Shown: piece by piece, positions 60,744-64,000 of the stretch
Position numbering within the stretch: the first letter of the stretch is position 1
Layout of the letters: every line of letters starts with the position of its first letter
Source of the DNA: Nocardioides jishulii
GTDB taxonomy: Bacteria; Actinomycetota; Actinomycetes; Propionibacteriales; Nocardioidaceae
Length of the DNA: 64,000 bases
Assembly: GCF_006007965.1 (NCBI RefSeq)
Contig: NZ_CP040748.1
Span: forward strand, 1,798,001-1,862,000
Direction of reading: 5' to 3'
Notes under the pieces: generated by a model
What the model saw: only the letters and a program-made list of their open reading frames with translations
The model's database searches: none
What the model was told of the DNA's origin: nothing
Program-made: the position numbers and the translations under genes

Positions 60744-60979
60744 GGCATCGGCAGGTCGATGGTCTGGCACTTCTGGCAGGTCTTGCGGGTGGGGGTCTGG
60801 GTGTTGTTGGCCGGGGTGCGCCACGTGTGCCCCTTCAGGCGGCACGACAGCGGCAACCCGACGACCACTCCGGACTTCGGGCCCGTCGGACCGCCCAGGA
60901 CGCCAGCGCGCTTGGCGACGGCCGCCGCGACTCCGGCGGCTCCCAGGACGGTCAGGGCGATGCGGAGGGTCTTGCTCAT
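60740..60979 (-). CDS. Small membrane-linked protein with Cys/His motif
   Basis: Encodes 79 residues, with a GGAG site upstream of the ATG. A short hydrophobic N-terminus (LRIALTVLGAAGVAAAVAKR) is followed by LSCRLKGHTWRTPANNTQ and KTCQKCQTIDLP. The C-x4-H ... CxxC pattern may bind zinc, similar to zinc-ribbon fragments. It overlaps the VOC gene start by 4 bases. No family was recognised; it could be a metallochaperone or adaptor. This is inference. Confidence 0.68.
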   Translation of the reverse strand: MSKTLRIALTVLGAAGVAAAVAKRAGVLGGPTGPKSGVVVGLPLSCRLKGHTWRTPANNTQTPTRKTCQKCQTIDLPMP

Positions 60980-61012
60980 CGATGTCTCCTCAGAGGTGGG
61001 GAAGGGAAGGGA

Positions 61013-61756
61013 TCACGCGCCGCGCTCGCGGCGCTCCCGGTCAATCTGCTCGTACGTCGGGCGGATGTCGCCCAGGTGGGCACGCTGCGCCTCCTCGGCC
61101 CCAGCGACGTCGCCGGCTCGGACCCGGTCGAGGATGTCACGGTGGTCGTGGTCGACCTGGGTCCAGAAGGACTCCGGGGCGTTGCGGCGCACGAACCTCT
61201 CGTAGACCACGCCGAAGATCGGAGCGGCCACGGCCTCCAGCACCGGGTTGGCTGTGGCACGCAGGAGGCTGAGGTGGAAGTCGCGGTTGGCGGCGAACAT
61301 CGCGTCGAGATCGGTGACGTCCGGGTCGAAGATCGAGTTCTGCAGCGCTTCGAGGTCCCCCTCGGCGTGCCGGGCCGCGGCCAGTCCCGCGGCCGGGACC
61401 TCGAGCATGAACCGCACCTCGATCAACGACTCCACCGACAGCGAGTCGGCCGAGGTGAGGAGCGCCAGGCTGGACTGGACGAGTCCGGCGATGTCACCGG
61501 GCTGGGGTGCCGCCACGAAGGAGCCGCCGGCCACCCCGCGGCGCGTGACGAGCAACCGCTCGGTCGCCAGGGCGCGCAACGCCTCGCGCACGGTGCTGCG
61601 GGAGACGCCGTAGAGCTCGCACAGCTCGGCCTCTGCCGGCAGCCGGTCACCCGACCGCAGCTCGCCCGAGAGGATCTGGTGGCGCAGCGCGTCGGCCAGC
61701 ACCTGGTAGGCAGGCCCCTTCTCCGCGTCCCCGCCTTCACGTCGCATAGGGGGCAC
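61013..61756 (-). CDS. FadR-type GntR family transcriptional regulator (FCD domain)
   Basis: Encodes 247 residues from a GTG with a GGGAGG site 5 bases upstream. The winged helix is DALRHQILSGELRSGDRLPA then EAELCELYGVSRSTVREALR. The C-terminal FCD domain has FAANRDFHLSLLRATANPVL and DHDHRDILDRVRAGDVAGAE, with metal-site histidines. FCD regulators respond to organic acids and often repress adjacent catabolic genes. It lies within the SDR to RCC reductase-like cluster and is its likely controller. Confidence 0.9.
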   Translation of the reverse strand: MPPMRREGGDAEKGPAYQVLADALRHQILSGELRSGDRLPAEAELCELYGVSRSTVREALRALATERLLVTRRGVAGGSFVAAPQPGDIAGLVQSSLALLTSADSLSVESLIEVRFMLEVPAAGLAAARHAEGDLEALQNSIFDPDVTDLDAMFAANRDFHLSLLRATANPVLEAVAAPIFGVVYERFVRRNAPESFWTQVDHDHRDILDRVRAGDVAGAEEAQRAHLGDIRPTYEQIDRERRERGA

Positions 61757-61810
61757 CTTAGCCTCCCCTGCGCGCCGTGACCGGAGACCACGACAAGGCG
61801 TACGACGAGC

Positions 61811-62500
61811 TCACCGTGCGTCACCTGCGACGCGGAGCAGCTCAGCCACCACGAGCTCGGGCGCGAGAAGCGGGGCATCGTGGCCGGTGGGCAGCACGCG
61901 GTAGGGGATGCCCCGGGCATCGCAACGCTCACGGGTGACGGTCGAGGGGTAGCCCGCCGGCGTGCCGACGCAGAAGTAGTAGTGCTCGTCGAGCCCGTCG
62001 GGGACGCCGGGCAAGGGATCCAGGGAGGGACCGACAGGGGTGGCCGTCAGCTGCGGGGCCATCCAGGCCGCGAGCTCCTCCGACAACCACTCGTCGGCGA
62101 CGGGCGGACGAGGAGGCACCGTGGCGTCACGTGGCGGCAGCTGCGGCAGGCCTGGCCCCAGGTCGACGGCTCGCTCCCCCGCGTCCGGCACCGCGGCATC
62201 GAGGTGGACGAGGCAGCGAATCCGCTCGGGCAGTCGAGCTGCCAGCGTGGTGGTGACGATCCCGCCCTGGCTGTGGCCGACCAGGACGAGGTCGGTGAGG
62301 TCGTGGGCCAGCACGTAGGACGCCAGGTCGTCGACCCAGACGGCCAGCGACGTCACTCGTGCCAGCTCGTCCACCCGCTCCCCCGCGCCGACGAGCGACG
62401 GGGCGTGGGCGTCGTGACCGGCCGCCTCCAGGTACTGAGCCACCTCGCCCCACGCCCACCCGCCCCGGAACGCGCCGTGGACGAGGAGGAACGTGGTCAC
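61811..62500 (-). CDS. Alpha/beta hydrolase, plant methylesterase-like
   Basis: Encodes 229 residues. FLLVHGAFRGGWAWGEVAQYL and YVLAHDLTDLVLVGHSQGG (nucleophile Ser in GHSQG) match the plant MES/hydroxynitrile-lyase group, which share the HGA-W-W opening and LEAAGH context. An acid/His pair lies near the end (LPTGHDAP). Plant MES16 demethylates chlorophyll catabolites, so the neighbouring RCC reductase-like gene is suggestive. Alternative substrates are any methyl or related esters. It overlaps the ABM gene by 4 bases. Confidence 0.84.
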   Translation of the reverse strand: MTTFLLVHGAFRGGWAWGEVAQYLEAAGHDAHAPSLVGAGERVDELARVTSLAVWVDDLASYVLAHDLTDLVLVGHSQGGIVTTTLAARLPERIRCLVHLDAAVPDAGERAVDLGPGLPQLPPRDATVPPRPPVADEWLSEELAAWMAPQLTATPVGPSLDPLPGVPDGLDEHYYFCVGTPAGYPSTVTRERCDARGIPYRVLPTGHDAPLLAPELVVAELLRVAGDAR

Positions 62501-62817
62501 GAGCGTCCCACGCCCTCGTCGAGCACGACCTCGACGAACTCACGCGGGTAGGAGTCGTAGGGGCGAAGGTGCTCGTACATCACGACGGTGTGCTCGACGT
62601 AACCGTCGGCGCGCGTGCACTCCTCGTAGCTCTCGACGCTGTCGAACCAGCGGAGGTGGGTGAAGTGGGTCGGGTCCTCGACGCCCCGGAGCAGCTGCCG
62701 CCCGCGGAAACCCGGGTGGTCCCGGAAGAATCGGCCGAACTCCTCGTTGAGGGCGATGTACGCCCGGGCGTGCTCCTCGCCGGGCTTGGTCCACGCCTGA
62801 GAGATGACGGTGATCAC
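62497..62817 (-). CDS. ABM-fold (antibiotic biosynthesis monooxygenase/IsdG-like) protein
   Basis: Encodes 106 residues from a GTG with a GGGAG site upstream. The fold is a ferredoxin-like dimeric alpha-beta barrel: MITVISQAWTKPGEEHARAY, FFRDHPGFRGRQLLRGVEDP and FTHLRWFDSVESYEE. The same fold includes heme-degrading IsdG/MhuD and polyketide quinone monooxygenases. The Trp and His typical of heme-degrading IsdG are not certain here. It overlaps the hydrolase gene by 4 bases and is divergent from the RCC reductase-like gene. Confidence 0.82.
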   Translation of the reverse strand: MITVISQAWTKPGEEHARAYIALNEEFGRFFRDHPGFRGRQLLRGVEDPTHFTHLRWFDSVESYEECTRADGYVEHTVVMYEHLRPYDSYPREFVEVVLDEGVGRS

Positions 62818-62836
62818 ATGTTCTCCCTTCCGCGTA

Positions 62837-62855
62837 GATCATATATCGCTACACT
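62837..62855 (+). promoter_or_regulatory. Promoter of the RCC reductase-like gene, probably leaderless
   Basis: GATCATATATCGCTA (62837-62851) is followed by a -10 hexamer TACACT (62850-62855), placing the start of transcription at or next to the GTG at 62863. No ribosome-binding site is present, which fits leaderless translation. The ATATATCGCTA part recurs at 59134-59151. Confidence 0.55.
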
Positions 62856-62862
62856 TTGTACC

Positions 62863-63681
62863 GTGAGCACCTCGAGCAGCCAGACCAAGACCATTCATGA
62901 GTACTTGGCGGAGAATCCGGACGTCGACAACAGCGAGCTGTGGGCGCAGTTCTGGGAGATCCTGAGCGACGCCAAGGAGCGGATCATCCGCGAGCTCCCC
63001 GTGCAGCCCCACCCCTCGTCCGAGGGCCTCGAGTACTGGGCGACGGAGGACAAGTCGTACGAAGGGTCCATGTCGACCTTCGTCGGCGACCCCGACAACG
63101 GCGCCGAGTGGCTCGTCCACTCGTGGATCGGCAACCGCACCAACTCCATCCTGGACATGAACCTCCAGGTCTGGCTCGGTCCTCACATCGACGTGCCGCA
63201 CCTCATCCTGGTCTTCGGCACCATCCCCCAGATCTTCTTCTACTCCGAGCTGGTCCCCCGTCGTGACCTCATGACCGAGGTGGACTACCTGGAGAAGTAC
63301 TACGAGCCGCTCAACGAGGACTTCCTCGAGTTGCGCGGTGACGACCGGTTCACCTGGTCGGTCTCGCACGGTTCCTACATGCGGGCCTTCCTCTCCCCCG
63401 TGGCCCACTCCTACACCGCCGATCGGTCGGAGGACGTCGTCAACACCCTGCGCGAGGTGGTCAACGCGCGTGTCGACAAGTGGCTGGAGGCCGTGCGCAA
63501 CGCACAGCCCACGCCCGTCGAGGAGCGTGCTGCCCTGCGCGAGCGTGACCACAAGGTCCGCACCTACGGTTACACCCTCGACCCGATGAACGAGCTCTCG
63601 AAGAAGTTCCTCGGTGCCGAGAGGGTCGAAGAGCTGGTCGCAGTCCGCGCCGGCTTCAAGCAGATGGAGGAACTTGGATGA
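62863..63681 (+). CDS. Red chlorophyll catabolite reductase-like protein
   Basis: Encodes 272 residues. Along the whole length it can be aligned, from memory, with plant RCC reductase (ACD2): VHSWIGNRTNSI with GSWI, LVPRRDLMTEVDYLEKYYE with the plant HRKDL-DYLKEYY segment, MRAFLSPVAHSYT with FVRSAFSPTA, and a helical C-terminus with a similar closing GAERVEELV. RCC reductase reduces the linear tetrapyrrole RCC with ferredoxin. The glutamate thought to be catalytic in plants (in a VVEL context) aligns with Val in HLILVFG, while an Asp near the end (TLDPM) may be kept. So it may reduce a different substrate. It is coupled to the next gene by a 4-base overlap. I rate homology as likely, function as uncertain. 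Confidence 0.68.
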   Translation: MSTSSSQTKTIHEYLAENPDVDNSELWAQFWEILSDAKERIIRELPVQPHPSSEGLEYWATEDKSYEGSMSTFVGDPDNGAEWLVHSWIGNRTNSILDMNLQVWLGPHIDVPHLILVFGTIPQIFFYSELVPRRDLMTEVDYLEKYYEPLNEDFLELRGDDRFTWSVSHGSYMRAFLSPVAHSYTADRSEDVVNTLREVVNARVDKWLEAVRNAQPTPVEERAALRERDHKVRTYGYTLDPMNELSKKFLGAERVEELVAVRAGFKQMEELG

Positions 63682-64000
63682 AGGTCCTGGTCATTGGAGC
63701 CGGTTTTGTCGGCTCTGCCGCGGCCGAGCGACTGATCGGTCTCGGTCACGAGGTCACGGTCACCACCACCACCGAGGCGAAGGTCGGCCCGTTGGCCGAG
63801 CGCTTCGGCAACGCAATCGTGCTGAAGGGCTCGGACCGTGACGGCGTGCACGCCGCCGTCGGCGCCGCCGACGCCGTCATCGTCACCGCCGGGCCGTCGG
63901 CCCAGGGGTCGATGACGCCCGAGGGCCGTGCCCAGACCTACCGCGAGATCTTGGTCGGCACCGCGGAGAACGTGGTCTCGGCCCCCGGCGACGCCCACAT
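63678..64000 (+). CDS. NAD(P)-binding oxidoreductase, extended-SDR-like, partial
   Basis: The first 107 residues are visible; the gene runs past the window end. The Rossmann motif is VLVIGAGFVGSAAAERLIGL. VIVTAGPSAQGS and YREILVGTAENVV resemble extended-SDR epimerases and reductases. The ATG overlaps the RCC reductase-like stop by 4 bases, so it is in the same operon. It may supply reducing power or modify the same substrate. No catalytic motif is in view yet. Confidence 0.75.
   Translation, partial: MKVLVIGAGFVGSAAAERLIGLGHEVTVTTTTEAKVGPLAERFGNAIVLKGSDRDGVHAAVGAADAVIVTAGPSAQGSMTPEGRAQTYREILVGTAENVVSAPGDAH

Noticed and set aside
1..64000. tRNA, rRNA, CRISPR array, insertion sequence or prophage
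   Set aside because: No cloverleaf, repeat-spacer array, transposase or integrase was recognised on either strand.

Overview
The window is high-GC actinobacterial chromosome, packed with genes, with many GTG starts and 4-base stop/start overlaps. Pup-proteasome genes, RbpA, GarA, FtsR, a separate polyprenol-phosphomannose synthase and WYL regulators place it in Actinomycetota. Gene content and style suggest a Nocardioidaceae member such as Nocardioides; that placement is inference. No tRNA, rRNA, CRISPR array, insertion sequence or prophage was seen, and no gene-free stretch exceeds 300 bases.

Region 1 (1-11.6 kb, + strand) is a core block collinear with the mycobacterial paf-tat-helY locus: the end of prcA, pafA, a two-domain FKBP lipoprotein, pafB, pafC, tatA, tatC, an unknown gene, a lipid kinase, a Ski2-like helicase, a 5'-3' exonuclease and an Lrp/AsnC regulator.

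Region 2 (11.7-17 kb) is an aminomutase lysine-degradation cluster. A radical-SAM KamA-type enzyme diverges from kdd-kamD-kamE-kal, which are coupled by 4-base overlaps. The 3-keto-5-aminohexanoate cleavage enzyme (kce) is not here. A perfect inverted repeat lies between the divergent genes.

Region 3 (17-24.3 kb) holds lnt, ppm, fxsA, rbpA with a SigR/SigH-type promoter, a UMF1-type transporter, a glycerophosphodiesterase, and a MurA fused to an N-terminal XRE helix-turn-helix with a perfect 18-bp palindrome just upstream.

Region 4 (24.3-45.4 kb) is mixed accessory and housekeeping content: dehydrogenase, UvrA-like ATPase, oxidoreductases, secreted M28 peptidase, CYTH, GrpB, GNAT, a frameshifted Asp/Glu-racemase-like gene, phenylalanine hydroxylase, LysE exporter, cyclophilin lipoprotein, OsmC, a class V aminotransferase, an S55-type secreted protease, pepN and fdhD.

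Region 5 (45.5-57.2 kb, - strand) matches the mycobacterial Rv1822-Rv1832 order: pgsA, DUF881, small basic protein, DUF881, gcvH, garA, ftsR, DUF151, a second MerR gene, then gcvP behind a glycine riboswitch. Two CNNM/CorC membrane proteins precede it.

Region 6 (57.3-64 kb) is the most unusual. Beyond an acyltransferase and a DUF2236 oxygenase lies a cluster of SDR, VOC protein, small Cys/His protein, FadR-type regulator, methylesterase-like alpha/beta hydrolase, ABM-fold monooxygenase, a full-length homologue of plant red chlorophyll catabolite reductase, and a NAD(P)-binding oxidoreductase cut by the window end. It may be a catabolic system for a tetrapyrrole or another plant-derived compound. 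The substrate is a hypothesis.
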